Part shown: positions 20,842 through 33,734 of the stretch, piece after piece
Position numbering within the stretch: the stretch's first letter is position 1
Layout: the number at the start of each line of letters is the position of its first letter
Source: Plutella xylostella
Taxonomy: Eukaryota > Arthropoda > Insecta > Lepidoptera > Plutellidae
Assembly (NCBI RefSeq): GCF_932276165.1
Contig: NC_063993.1
Location: 2,738,001 to 2,802,000, forward strand
Direction of reading: 5' to 3'
DNA length: 64,000 nt
Notes under the pieces: model-generated
What the model was told of the DNA's origin: nothing
Databases searched by the model: none
The model's input: only the letters and a program-made list of their open reading frames with translations
Program-made: the position numbers and the translations under genes

Positions 20842-23800
20842 TCTTCATCGAAAACTAAGTAGTGATAAACTAGGATGATATCATCTATGGGTAACACAAA
20901 GATAAAAACTGTCAGTCCATATACCCATTTTTCGATTCGTGACACTTTTATTTCCTTTCTATAAGAAACTGAGGAGTGATAAATGATTATCCCCTTACTG
21001 CAATCAGTACAAATGAATTTGTGCAACCTTTTTTCTTTTTTCTTCGTAGTTTGTTTAAAACAATATGAAAACAAGTAAGTAACAAAATCTTATCCCAACA
21101 TCCATTCGAGTTGAGTATCGGTCCCTTAACGACAACTCAAGTAAAATGAACCCAATATTAGGGCAATTATTATAAATAACCGTGATTTACAATCCCAGTG
21201 CGGGTCTTACGGGTTTTAACCAGTTTTGCATTGTTCTAGTTTCACTTTATTGTTACTGATATTATTATTATTATGCTTAAAGATTCGTTATAACGCTGTT
21301 ATGATACTATTGTATTTTATTATGTAGATGTAAATTCTAGAGATTTTCTGACTGATATAAAATGAAATGGGATTTCAAGATTATAATGGAGGGAAACACG
21401 TAATATTGTAGATGTAGGTAGGGAACATTCGAGGTTCCATGCGCGTTGAATATTTGTCATGAAAAAACTTATGTCATGATTTTGAAAGGTATTAATATTA
21501 TCACGTTCTTCCTTTTCAGTCTAGATCTTTAGGAAACCAATCTGTATCCATGATTGTATGTAGGTAGTTATATTGGGTCAAGGTTTATACCGGTACCAAT
21601 TTGAGACCAAATATTAATTAAAACGGTACCGTTTCTGTATTGCCGCTAGCATTTTTTATCGTGCCGTCAGTGAAATTGCTAATAGCTATAAATTTTAAAC
21701 GGCTGTCTTTTAACCCTTCCAGACAAAAATTCTAACCCTTTTCGATAAAAACAAGGCCAGTACTCGGATGACCCGAGTGTAGTGACTGGGGCGGCTCGGC
21801 TCCACGCCAACAAATGTAAGATTTGTATTTTGTACGCAAAACAACGCGACAGAGCGGCAGAAATACGAGGAACTAAAGCGAACTAAATTGTACCTTTGCA
21901 TGAAACTGTAAAGTAAGCTACCTACCTATGTTAAAAAATATATTTTTTTGTTACAAAATATGGTATAGGTTTTAAACGGATTTTTATGACTCGGACTTTA
22001 GAAGACACACACACTCTTATCATCAGAAAACACACATTCAAATCTAATATTTCGGACCTGCAGGGAGATAATAAAGATATTGCCAAATTTATAACACTTT
22101 TTTCTGCTCACCGCACAATTACACGTAACTTGTAAAACTGAAATAAACCCTGAAACTGGACAAAACCGAGAATTACGCAGTGCGCAAATAAAAGGCTTAA
22201 AGTGAACTCCACTTTACGGCTTGAATTAAAAGAACGGGCTCCTGTTAGCTTAAATCCGCACTTTTTATTACACAAAGCTGTAATTTTGAACGTACAGATC
22301 GCAGGCTTTTGTATGCATTAAACATGAAGTTTAAATTCGCGGGAAATATCAAGAGACTAGGGTTTAAGCTGGAATTAATCCCAGTTCGATACTTAATCGT
22401 TGAGTCCGCATTGCAGCGTCGCTAAGCAATGTCCAATACGTGACATTTTTGTTCCTACCCCAGCTTCAGTATTGCAGTATCATATTTAAACTTTATATCA
22501 CACATACACGTTTCATGTATATAAAGTGCCGCTTTTATTCTGAATCGTAAAAGAAAAGGAGAGAAGACAGTAAACAGGGAGAAATAGAAGCTATGTACCT
22601 ACAAACTAGCGTACTACTTTGTTGTTTTTATTTATACTGTAGACATGTTTTTCTTGATGAAATTGCTTCTTATATGGGCTGGAACAGTTATAAAACTTTT
22701 CGCCAGAAATATTTACTGTTAACTAGTAAGCTAAATTGCAATATTTTGTAAATTTCACACTCAGTATTCCAAAATTCGTATATAAGTTTTTTGGAATTTT
22801 TGTTTGTTCCCTAATCGAATGCTAAAATGTAAGTTACAATTACAGTGACGCCGTTAACAGACTATCTAATAAACGCAGTGAACTACGCAAGTCGAATAAG
22901 CTGTTAATATTCAGATTGTAACGCACATACATCTTATGTGGTTGTCAGGCCGTCGTATTACCGTCAGCCAGGACGCTGCACGACCTATTTCTGTGAAGGC
23001 GACGGGCGCCAGTGTGTCAACTCATCACACGGCAAATATGCTCTCGGCTAGCTAAGGACGTGCCCTAGATAAACACCCTGTATAGCTTGTGGCTTGCAGC
23101 GGGCTTGAAAGAGACATGCTCGGCCTTTGTGAGGTTTTTAACGAGTTCCAATTTTAATCGGGCGAAAGAGTGTATCGGGTATTATAATTTTCAACATACT
23201 TTATGTAAACATGAAGATAAGTATTATATTTTCAGGTAGTTTACTTCAAAGGCGAGCTACCACGCGTCAATTTATCTCTGATATAGGCGGTGTTAATAAT
23301 TCCCAATCAAACTGTTATTGACCGCGTGTTAGGGCCTGCATACCCCGGCCTAAATAATAGAGGCATCAAATGCTAAAACCACAGCTTAGTTTCTGAAGTG
23401 AGCGTGCGGCGCCCGCAACTGGCCGCAAACACACAAATATCTGGCTATAAATTTTCTGGTCTTTACCCCCAATAGGCTTATTGCGTACGCTATGAAACCC
23501 TCGGGCTTTGGTCGCATGCCAGCTCCGGCCGAATATGCTATTGTAAAACAATCTACTTATAAAAAATAACAAATCGCGATATTATTCAGAGAGGGCTCTA
23601 TTGGTTTTCCTCAAAGATGGAATTGTGTCAAGCATCGCTTTCATCGGGTGAACTAAAGTGATTTTATCGACGGGGAAATTTTAACTGCCTTCGTGAAAGG
23701 AGCTGAAAAGAAAGCTTTGTTGACTGGGGATGGGGAGGAATCTTGTGGGTTTCTTGTTACACTTTGTTTCTACGATATCTTTTCAGAAAACTGATCCCTG

Positions 23801-23992
23801 TTCTCTGGAAAATTTGTCAAAGAGTTTTTTTTTGTTTAAAGATAAAAAATTGTAACAGTATTAAATTGATAATTGAAAAACGATTTTTATTGAAAATACT
23901 GAGAACTGTTTCTTACAAAGCCAAATTACTTTTAATTAACTTTAATTACATAAGAAAGCATTTTTTCTACCATATCTATTATCGACGATAAA
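20842..23992. other. Intronic or intergenic DNA, no gene recognised
   Basis: Mostly AT-rich. The stretches 21700-21860, 22190-22440 and 22940-23560 are less AT-rich and have lower repeat content, so they are the best candidates for conserved regulatory DNA within the proposed intron. No coding motif or splice-bounded exon is evident. Confidence 0.35.
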
Positions 23993-24023
23993 ACTCTTTC
24001 TTTCTTTCTTTCTTCTTTCTTTT
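23993..24023. repeat. (TTTC)n microsatellite
   Basis: About eight imperfect TTTC units. Confidence 0.9.
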
Positions 24024-25021
24024 AATCTTCATGGAAATAACTTGTTCCGTAACTAACTACTCCTCCGCCGTTGCTACCTATGTTAGTAGCAGAGGCATGT
24101 GACATCGTGTTTATATCTATAGAGATATACTCTCTAGACCTGTAGCTAGATTAGCTCTCAGTGGTTAGCTAAGCTGGACTCGGGCCGTGTGTCCATGTGT
24201 GTATTTGGTTGAGTCTATTCGGGGTATATTATGTAGTTTACATAATAAATTGCACGCATATAAGGTGATACGTCACTCCCCGAGTGACGTAGTGAGGCTT
24301 CATTTGTGCACACAAAACTTTCTGATAGTTGTTAATTTATTTTTATGATACTGATTAATAACAATAACAATGCCTAGCTACATATTCACAATTTTAAGGA
24401 ATATTCATTTATGAGCTAAAAGGCTGATGATAAATTATGACATTATACTGGTATAAATTATTTTTAGGTTTTTACGTATCTAGGTATTTTAATAAATTAA
24501 ATTGATAATAATTTATGAGCTTTATTTTACACTATATGTAGTTATAAGTAGAAGTATTATTCCCTATGTGCTTCCAAATGGTTTACCACAGAACAGAAGG
24601 CCAGCTTCTGAGTATGTTTGCGGTTACAGAGTTACTCGCAAAACGGTCGTGCTTAATTTGTAGCTAGATTAGGTCTTAGGTTAACGGCTAGGCCGCCAGC
24701 CGATCTAGATAAAGTTGAAACGAGAACAATGTCTTCTTGTGAATAAAAGACTACACATTGAAAAAAAGAATTATACAGATAAAATGAAAAGAGTTTAAAT
24801 TTACTTTAATACAGTACACAGTCCATATCATACTGGTTTAAAAAATGCCAAAATCTTTCATCGTATCTATACTCAAGAATATTTGGCAGCCCACTTCAAG
24901 TCCCTATAGATGCGATTGTTCTCATTTATACCTTTATGGATATGTACAATTTAAGCTAGTTATAATTACAATTATTTTATATCTGTGTCAATTTCTATTT
25001 AGGTACTTAACAAAACAATAA
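24024..25021. other. Non-coding stretch
   Basis: No gene seen. The words GTAGCTAGATTAG occur at 24142 and 24659 in otherwise different contexts, hinting at diverged copies of one repeat; not identified further. Confidence 0.3.
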
Positions 25022-25023
25022 TA

Positions 25024-25170
25024 GCGAACCTTGTTATGCTGTTATGCATTGAATTAGCTCATATGAAAATACGTATACTTTAGGTATCTCTTAAATGCGT
25101 TGCCTTCTGCTTGAAATTTATAAATTTTCATATGAGCTAATTCAATGCATAACAGCATAACAAGGTCCGC
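25024..25170. mobile_element. Tc1/mariner-type MITE with 47-bp inverted repeats
   Basis: Arms 25024-25070 and 25124-25170 are inverted copies with a single obvious mismatch, beginning GCGAACCTTGTTATGCTGTT on the left. TA on both sides (25022-25023, 25171-25172) fits a TA target duplication. The loop is 53 bases. No coding capacity. Confidence 0.85.
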
Positions 25171-25172
25171 TA

Positions 25173-25948
25173 ATGAAGTAACCATTCGCTACTTCCACCT
25201 ACCCAATATTTAAAAAAAATATGATTGCAACCATGAAAAGTATTTAAAAAAATGAAAAGTCTTATCTCGGAATTCCGCCTCATCAAGGATATCAAAAACA
25301 ATAAGCTATCAAATTTTCCTCTTGAAGCGTACTCTGGGGTTCCTCTTCAGAGGGGCAATTTCCTCAAGTCGAGTTTCATGAGCTGTATTATACAATATAC
25401 ATATTATACATTGTATTATACTCGTACGTTATACATGTATTACGCCCTTACTTTCAAGACGCTACACAATGTTGAATTTTTTCTACGGTCATTTGATCAA
25501 CAAACATTTTTAAGTATTATTTTATTCAAAATACATTTATGCCGTTTTTAATTGAGTACAATGTTGTAATAAACATGCGCATATTGACATATGTACGTTG
25601 TACGATGTTAGATATATTAATTACACCAAATTATCATTGTCAAAGGTATCCAACAGTATTACAATTAGTCCTTGTGGTCAATCTGTAAACTCAGTTCGTA
25701 CATAGACAACCATAAACAGGGTAAAACTTAATGAGTGATTTTACTCTGATCAAGGAATCACGGACCCGATCCCGATATCCTTAAAATATCTACTGAAAAT
25801 GAATGTTGAAAACTGCTATAGAATCGAACCGAATAGTGTAAGAACCCTCCGGTTTAACAGGTTTTTTTTTGCGTAATGTTATCGATTTATTGAAAGTTTG
25901 TAACAAAAGTATGCCTATTAGATAGTGCACAGAAAAATACTGTATTCT
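25173..25948. other. AT-rich non-coding stretch
   Basis: The plus-strand open frame 25252-25551 has no recognisable domain and its end is low complexity; not accepted as a gene. Confidence 0.35.
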
Positions 25949-25960
25949 ACTCTGTTGAGT

Positions 25961-26044
25961 AGTACTAGGCCTAAACCCTTCCTTCATTGGAAGGAGACCC
26001 GTGCCCCAGCAGTGGGGACGTAATGGGTCGTGATGATGATGATG
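25961..26044 (+). mobile_element. 5S-headed SINE family, short 3' copy with 12-bp TSD
   Basis: Carries only CCTAAACCCTTCCTTCATTG, the GCCCCAGCAGTGGGGACG block and a (GAT)n tail. The perfect repeat ACTCTGTTGAGT at 25949-25960 and 26045-26056 flanks it. Confidence 0.93.
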
Positions 26045-26182
26045 ACTCTGTTGAGTGAGTTTAAATTAAATTTATCGCTATCTATTGAAGAAAAAGACAT
26101 TGTGTTTTTATAGATGTATGGACTTAAGGAACACTTATTATTGATAGTCACACTACACAAACTACGCAAATATTTAAACACT

Positions 26183-26312
26183 AAGACCCGAGTACAAAAT
26201 ATTTGTCTTTAAACGTATACCTACCTAATTGCCCTAGATGGATTGAACTTAGGACCCCCAGCCCTCGGCGCCGCAGCAGCTGTCAGTCACTAACCACTGC
26301 ACCATCCGGTAC
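26183..26312 (-). mobile_element. Degenerate tRNA-headed SINE
   Basis: On the minus strand: GGATGGTGCAGTGGTTAGTG (A-box region), then a B-box-like AAGTTCAATCC with two changes from consensus, then a remnant of the body containing AAATATTTTGTAC. Related in layout to family A (CACTAACCACT.C.CCAT in both) but diverged, and too long between the boxes to be a functional tRNA. Confidence 0.6.
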
Positions 26313-27848
26313 GCTGTACGCTGTGTTACTATCGCTACTACACTAACTTCAATTGTCTCTTTATATGTATAAGTTTGTTTTTTTTAATAACCATAACCTG
26401 AGAGGCCAGTAACTTTGTTTAAAGAACTCGTACAATAGAAAATAAATACATATTGCGATTGCGACCAGCGCGGGATCAACATGCGAGAACCCTCTTACCA
26501 AAATCAAAAGTTAACGAACCAAAAATGCTCGCATAGTAAAGTACGCACTTTATAACTTGGTCAATCTATTCTTGGCACAACTGAACCAATATTTTTGCAA
26601 ACCATTTAGAACTGCGACGATACCAAAGCATATTTTTCTTGGGATTTGTTTTTTGGCAAATTCTCTTAATATTGATGAATGGACGACAAATTGAATAAAT
26701 GTAGAGTTTGGATGATGTAAAATTTACACAATTATTAAGCAAAGACAAAAAGTTAAAGTAGGTATGAATTGTTAATAAATCTTGGCTAGTTAATGCTTTC
26801 AAATAATCTCTTTAATCATAAATTTACAAAAAAAAGATTGCAAAACTATAAATATTTAATTTAATAACTATAAAAACAACAGTGTAGGAATTGGAATAGG
26901 ATAACTTAGATTTACAATTTATCCAAATATTCGCTATTCGTTAAATTAGAGAGCCCCTATTCGGTTTCGAGGATATCTTGGCATCTGAATTTGTAAACAA
27001 AATAATAAAATATGATGTACGTTTGTGCATGCATAACAATGAGATGGAAACTTGTAAGATGGGGGAATATTGATGCAGGAAAATGCTGGTTACTTTTATA
27101 TTCCGAGTCGTCTGTTATTTCTTTTCGTCAACTTTTATAAATTCTATAGAAGGATTACTTAGAAAGTTCTCCGGATGTGAACAATTGTATTTTGTAATAT
27201 TTTAAAGATAGTATAAGTATTATAAAATTGCATTGGAATATCAAATAGGAACCTACAGTTAGGTAATTTATAAAGTCGTTAGTGTCAGTTATACGTGTTG
27301 AAAATTTAATGCCGATTGATAAAATAATCGAATCGTTATTGAACAGATTTGTGTACAAATAAACGAAATACATCAATCTCCACCTGCTTAAATAATTAAT
27401 TACTTCGTTGTTCATTTTCCTTTCCATGGCTTTTTACTCTGTACTATCACGTGTTTCCTATAAAAGGATAAAATATTAGCTATAAAAGTAAAACAATAAC
27501 TTTTAACACAGACAAAGGCTATAAAATTTATTTTAGAACGGTAAATAGCAATCGATAAAATCAAACGGTTGGTGTTTTACAATAAATGTATCGTAAACAC
27601 CTTTTTTTATGATCACCCTCCGTGATCCGTGAGTAAATTTTGAGTAGCGACAGGAAACAGCCGATGTCAGTCAGTGAAATATTTGCCTAAGGGCTTCTAT
27701 TGAGGTTATATTGATCGGGATATCCGCGCAACTCAGCGGAGGCCCTAAAATTCAACTTCAATACCGTCAAGCACTAACTAGAGCAATGCACAGTAAAAAT
27801 GCAAAAGATAAGGGTAAATAATAGTTTTAGTTAGAATTTTAGTTAGGA
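26313..27848. other. AT-rich non-coding stretch
   Basis: No gene seen; open frames at 26566-26802 and 27155-27427 (minus) lack motifs and are rich in I, N, K and Y as expected from chance in AT-rich DNA. Confidence 0.4.
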
Positions 27849-27859
27849 ACACAGAAATT

Positions 27860-27971
27860 TGTCCACCAACCCGCACTAGGCCAGCGTGGCAGACTAGGCC
27901 TAAACCCTTCCTTCATGGGAAGGAGTTACGAGACCTGTGCCCCAGCAGTGGGGACGTGATGGGACGTGATG
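27860..27971 (+). mobile_element. 5S-headed SINE family, 5'-truncated copy with 11-bp TSD
   Basis: Begins near GTCCACCAACCCGCACTAGG and ends GGGACGTGATGGGACGTGAT with a shortened tail. ACACAGAAATT at 27849-27859 and 27972-27982 is a perfect flanking repeat. Confidence 0.92.
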
Positions 27972-28022
27972 ACACAGAAATTACATTTATAGACAGAAAT
28001 GGTGCATATTGCCGTTATCTAA

Positions 28023-28134
28023 ACTAGTACTGGCGAACTGTCACCACGGTGACAATTTTAGTGCGTGTGATTGTCACCGACGGCGACGCGTTAAGTGCCA
28101 ATTTCCTTATAGTCGTTTAGCGCCAGGTACTAGT
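28023..28134. repeat. Short foldback repeat
   Basis: ACTAGTACTGGCG on the left pairs with CGCCAGGTACTAGT on the right. Inside are two further small palindromes (GTCACCACGGTGAC and GTCACCGACGGCGAC). Probably a degenerate MITE; a wider terminal pairing GTTATCTAA/TTAGATAAC lies at about 28011 and 28210. Confidence 0.5.
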
Positions 28135-30219
28135 GGTTGACTTTTGACACATCTGTCAAGAATTTTATATGGAGATGACGTATAATTGATGAACTATCCC
28201 CATCATCCATTAGATAACCGACTATGGAGAAATTGAGGCTAAGAAGGTTTCATTACTTTCAGACACCAACAGTTCTTAAAGCCAATATTATAATATTGAA
28301 AACGCTTTTAAATAATTGCCCCGGTTTAAATAAATACAAAATACAACACGATAATAAATACCTCTGTATCAAAATCACCAACGTAGCGAGGTATATCAAG
28401 GAAACCTTCGACCCGTTACGCCAACTTAATCTTGACCTTTAGGTCTACCGAATGTCATTATAAAGGGTGGCTCAGTTTATGATGGTCGGATGTCTATATT
28501 GTAGGGGTATTCATGTGAGGTGGTAATCGATGTTGTGCAAGGGAGTGGGGTATTGAACCGTTTACTCTGCGTGCAATTTAATGTGTACCTCGCGTTTTTT
28601 TTTTTGTATTTGTGTCCCAGAGTAAAAATACAGGCAGGCCTCTGCCTGTACTTTTAATTATGATGGTCGATGTCTTTATTGATAGTTTTTTTATCGTTGT
28701 TATTTTTTTGTATCGTAAGCAATACTTTATCAACATGAAAGTATAATGGTTCTCTATCATTAAACAACCTTACTCTAGCTTTTGATAAAATTATGAAAAA
28801 GACTTGTCGTAAAATTATTTATCGTCGTTTCAAATATCAATAACACCCCTCTTTTTTTCCTCGGGGGTTAAAATAATAATATCCATAGCTATTAAATTTT
28901 ATGATTTTTTATAATAATATTTTTAAGGAGTAGCTTATATTTATGTAGTATATGTAATAAATAATTTTAGTGTTGACAAGCTATTTTGAGCGGACTATAG
29001 TATATTGACGAAACATGACACCACCCTGTCATTAAGAAGGGTATACCATCACAGAGATATTACTGAAGGGTTATGAGAACGTAACAGTATGACATAATGA
29101 ACCCAAAGATACTTTAACAGTGCAAGGATTAAATCCAAATCTTGGTCTAAATTGAGTTATATACCTACCTACGTATAGCTGCTTAAAAGATCTACATATT
29201 TGATGTAGAGTTTCGTGGTAGAGTATACCAGGGAAAAACGTTCGAGTTTTTTTAAGTGTCAAGCCACATGTATAAAAAAAATGTGGTTTATATGGGCAGT
29301 ATTTTTTACCGACTTCGAAAAAAAACCTCAATTCGTCTGCATATAGGTGTGTTTTTTTAATGCTATACAGCGTTAAATTTTAGATACTAATATGTGTTTA
29401 TTAAAAAGCCTTAAGATAAAAAAGATCTAAGCGATATTAGATTAATTGATGGTCTAGTTTTGGTGAAATGATAAGCCAGAGATAAGTCACATTCTATTGT
29501 ATTCTATAAGTTATAGTAGCCGACAGCCCAGGAGCTCTGCTTGTGTAGTATATAGGTTTAAAAAATTGCAAAACCTGTACTACACGGACTTGATGTATTT
29601 AAGGCACAGTTCATACATGAAGTCTTGGTTAAATCAAGGTTGGAGGCTCCTTTCTTGCACCTCCGTAATTCGTAGTATTAGTCTATGGTAGTGACGATTT
29701 AAGATTCTACCAAAAAAGGAAGATCGACGCAACCGACATTATGAAGGGACAAAGGGGGAAGAGGAAGGGGGAAAGAAAACTCATTTGAAATAAACTGCTG
29801 AATCAGATACCATTTCGTTCGTTCGTTCCTGGTTTGGTTCAGCCTAATATACTTATTGTATGTCACGATGCCGATCCCGTAGTATTTTTTCACATACATG
29901 ACCAGGATCAATAAGGACTCTTGATAGTACGTTCTATTGCATTATCTTAGAGGGTATAGGAGCCAGCACCTAAGTCACTCGAATGGGACCTATCCATGCC
30001 CCATAAAGCCTAAACCACCTTTCTAAGTTTGGACCATTTCTAAGTGTTCCTTCACCGTAAAAATTAGAGATTGTAGATTGTAGCTCAGTTATCGAAAGCT
30101 GGCACGTTCAATTAGGGATTTTCCTTGAAAATTTAAAAGTTCCAAAATCATCCGATAGATGGCCACCGGGAAATCATACAAATGTCACAGGCCTACCACA
30201 AAACAATATAACAGCCATG
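28135..30219. other. Non-coding stretch
   Basis: No gene recognised. The open frame at 28224-28442 (plus) has slightly better composition than most but no identifiable domain. ACCGACTTCGAAAAAAAACC at 29309 is the repeat word also seen at 3261 and 18986. Confidence 0.35.
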
Positions 30220-30221
30220 TA

Positions 30222-30434
30222 CAGTGCCACAAACTTATCTGTTCCGGTGACAGCTCACATATATGTCTAATATTTCTTAATTCTATAAGATTTTAAGTTT
30301 ACCCGTATTGTTAATTCGTTCTTGCGGTGTTAATAAATCCATCTAATCTTTAACAATATACATTTCATTAGTAAGTAATGAGATATGGATCAATTTATTT
30401 CGCTCTCACCGGAACAGATAAGTTTGTGGCACTG
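30222..30434. mobile_element. Tc1/mariner-type MITE with 31-bp perfect TIRs
   Basis: Starts CAGTGCCACAAACTTATCTG and ends with the exact complement; inverted repeats are identical over about 29-31 bases including TTCCGGTGA. TA flanks both ends (30220-30221, 30435-30436). Non-coding, AT-rich core of about 150 bases. Confidence 0.88.
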
Positions 30435-30436
30435 TA

Positions 30437-31598
30437 GTAGTTATCGTTATCGCTTATGGTGGAAGTTACATCCATTAGATTTTTGTATTGGCTGAAAGGA
30501 CTCGAATCCATGCTGTCTATAAAAAAATATGCAGTGCTGTTGAGTATGAAGTTTTACTAGCACCATCTATAATCGGCTTTTGTCTATGGTTCTAGTCTAT
30601 GATGGAAAATCTCCCTTTGACAAGTTGCGCTTGCGTGATATTTTTGGTATTTATTAGTTTGTGCCAGTCACGTGTAATCTACATTATAATAACAACATCT
30701 TTTTTTGTTCATTTAGGTATGACTATAACATGTCATTGCTTTATGAAACGCAGCCGATCAGAAGTTGAACTAGCTGAGTCATCATGCATTATCTGGAAAC
30801 GGTAGTGCTCAAAGGAAATCTTATACTAGTTAGTTGTTACTACAAAAACGCTGATTTCTTATAACATAATGCTAGTTACAGAACTACATTAATTTTAACA
30901 TAGGTAGGTATAATATAAAAAATAATGATAATTTATAATGTACAAAATAGTTAGTATGAATATGGGTGACGAGATGATAGACTAGGTGATAGACGGGAGC
31001 TACATAGCATAACATTAGTTTAAATAATTCATAAATAATTATGTTTATTTCATTACGTATTCATAACTTTACCAATATTTACAAACAATAATCTCACATT
31101 CAAATATACCGGGATCCAACACAATATTCACAGAATGTGTTCATTGTAAAACAAAAAGTAAAATGAAATAAATCAGGCACGCGAAACCGTGTCTCCGAGG
31201 TAAATTTAAAACCCGACCTTCCATATTGGATTACATAGGGGTAGTCCCCTCGACAAAGCAAACATTCCTGGCATAGATCGAAGGGGGTTCACTAAAATGA
31301 ATGAATGAAAAATACTCTTTGCTTTCCACGTAGGTACTTACCTTCAGCACGAGAAGTGTAAATTCCACTGAATTTATTAACGAGGTATGTGTGTCAGTTG
31401 TGTGACTAGCTTTTGGCCCTGGCTTGAGGTAAAAATGGCATTTTTGAAGTTAAACTGATATTTTTATAAGATGTTCTATGATAACCGTTTACCCAATTGA
31501 AAAATCCTGAACCTTAAGCTCACACTTACTCAACAAAAATTTATCGCAAAGCAGTTTTTTATTCACGGTTTTAGAAGGAACTCATAATCTTCCTGCAT
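30437..31598. other. AT-rich non-coding stretch
   Basis: No gene seen. Around 30480-30600 there are words (AGCACCATCTATAATCGGC, GTCTATGGTTCTAGTCTATG) typical of old lepidopteran repeats. A donor-like GGTAAGTACC on the minus strand at 31342 was considered and rejected as an exon. Confidence 0.35.
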
Positions 31599-31610
31599 AC
31601 TTAATTTTTT

Positions 31611-31990
31611 TTTTTTGAAGCGTCCGTAGTCGAGCGGGCCTCAGTGATCGTAACTGATCGCTGAGGTTAAGCAACAACTGACACGGTCAGCCATTGGATG
31701 GGTGACCAATTTCAAGTGGTGCTTTTCTTGACGCTTCCGTGCTTCGGACGGCACGTTAAGCTGTGGGTCCCGGTTGCTGCTACGGCAGCAGTCGTTAAGC
31801 CTAGTCAGAGGCCTTCGGGCGGCTTGAAAACATCTGACAGTCGGGTTGCCCACTTACCCGACAACTCTCTCAGCACAAGCTTGCTTGTGTTGGGGTCCAC
31901 CAACCCGCACTTGGCCAGCGTGGTGGACTTCATTGGAAGGAGACCCGTGCCCCAGCAGTGGGGACGTAATGGGTCGTGATGATGATGATG
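31611..31990 (+). mobile_element. 5S rRNA-derived SINE, apparently full length, with 12-bp TSD
   Basis: The head (about 31619-31710) resembles 5S rRNA. TGATCGCTGAGGTTAAGCAA corresponds to the 5S GATCACCGAAGTTAAGCAAC region, and GGTCAGCCATTGGATGGGTG with the following ACC corresponds to the 5S C-box region. These are the internal RNA polymerase III promoter elements of 5S genes. A unique body of about 180 bases follows. The 3' module shared with the copies at 20716, 25961 and 27860 comes next, then a (GAT)n tail. ACTTAATTTTTT at 31599-31610 and 31991-32002 is a perfect flanking repeat. Confidence 0.9.
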
Positions 31991-32002
31991 ACTTAATTTT
32001 TT

Positions 32003-33216
32003 ATGTCTTTATAACTTACATAATAACCTAGAGAGATATTGTTGAAATCTGTGAAAAAGTAAGCTACCAAGCAAGTTATTTTCATTGTATTCCTTTAGGA
32101 CGGATATAAACTGTATTTTAAAAGCTTACAGTAAATATTTGTATAAACGGCTCCCTAGGGCTGAATTATACGTTTCGTGTCCAATACACGGTGAATCGGC
32201 AAAAATATACACAGTTTTAGTTAATTAATTCACTGTAACAGATTATAATCAACGTTTAATTTTCCTCGCGTCATGCTTTACAGAACAATCATAATAAATT
32301 ACCGTTGAAAATATTTCCCCGGTGACATAGCACATTCCAGAGCTCTAACTATAGCTAAGCCCGATCTATATTATTTACTAATGAATACTTAGGTACTTAT
32401 TATATTTACATTGCGAAATTGTTAACCATAGAGATCGCGGATTCATAGAACTAAACGTTATCATCTCATTTCAGGGCCACAGTGAAAGACAAACACACAA
32501 CATGTCCAGCTTATAACCTGTTTTCGGTCGAGCGTTTAAAATGGCCCACATTACGTGCACGTCGCGTATAAAACATTTTGTTGTAAATATATTTTATTTC
32601 GACTCGTGTAGCTCGAGTTTGTACAAACGACTCGATCCGAACTACACCCAAGGGTGGCGTAGAACACGACTCACAGCTTAGCACATGCGATTCTGATACC
32701 CAACGCACGGGAAATAAGGTCAATTTTACGTTTTATGTACTGGCCTAACACCTATGTCCTTGTCGTGTTAAATAAGTATAGCTAGGTCTCAATGAGAAAG
32801 TGGCTTAGGCTAAAGAATGTGCAATTACAAAAGTTTATAGCAATTAAAGCGATATTATTATATTTTAAATGTATGAAGCGTTTCCATAAAATAATTGCTT
32901 GTTACGTGTGTTACATTATCATTTTATTTTTATTATTTCGAAGATTCTCGCACGAGCCAAATTAATGATGCGAAAGAAAGATATACCCTTAGGTGACATA
33001 AATATTATTCAGGTCAACCCGGAAACAATTAAGTGGTCCACACCGAACATTATCATGATTAAATAAAGGGGTTCATTGAGTCCTCCGACTCAGGACATTA
33101 TTATTACTGATAAGATTTATTGTCCCACTTCCTGACAAAAATAACCTGAATCCTGTTTAGTTATTTGAATTAATAACTTGGTATGTCCATTGCAAGATAA
33201 AAAACCCGAAATCATA
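32003..33216. other. Non-coding stretch
   Basis: No gene seen. The segment 32480-32720 is less AT-rich but has only a motif-free open frame on the minus strand. Confidence 0.35.
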
Positions 33217-33217
33217 T

Positions 33218-33414
33218 ATCGCACTCTTAGTAATATAGGGTCACATTTCGAAAAATATGATTGTTGAAAAAACGCCTTTAATCTTTAACAAGGAAACACA
33301 CAATTGTCAAAGAAATATATAATTTTAATACTTTTCAGTAAATACATATTTATTTGCGCGTTTTTCCAACAATAATATTTTTCGAATGTGCCCTATATTT
33401 ACTAAGAGTGCGAT
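33218..33414. mobile_element. MITE with about 59-bp inverted repeats
   Basis: The left arm starts ATCGCACTCTTAGTAATATA and the right arm ends TATTTACTAAGAGTGCGAT. Pairing continues inward through TTTCGAAAAATAT.ATTGTTG.AAAAACGC with a few mismatches. The core is about 80 bases. No clear target duplication. Confidence 0.8.
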
Positions 33415-33734
33415 GTTTAGTTTAAGTAAATCTAGAGAAAAACAGATGTACGGTGATCGTACCTAAGTATATGTGTAATTCCTTGTAAAATGTACTAACA
33501 ATCAACAGCCTTTTTCATATAAGCTCTTTTGTGAGACTGGTTTTGCGTTCCCGGAAGTATTAAGACGTCGTTCAGAAAAGCGCATAGTTCCGGCTCAAGC
33601 TCGGAAAACTGTTCCGGAATGAGTCGTCCTTTTTAGTTCCAATCGAAAACAAGAGTATTATGAGACACCTATGAATGTAGTTGTAGGTACCTACATGCTA
33701 TGGATACGCCATGCTTATGTTAGTGAAGATAATA

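Noticed and set aside
28224..28442. 72-codon plus-strand ORF as a host gene
   Set aside because: No domain, splice signal or promoter; composition is as expected for chance in AT-rich DNA.
31320..31420. Minus-strand 5' exon ending GCTGAAG|GTAAGTACC at 31342
   Set aside because: The word GGTACTTACC and its complement are very common in this genome's AT-rich DNA, and there is no acceptor, promoter or coding support.
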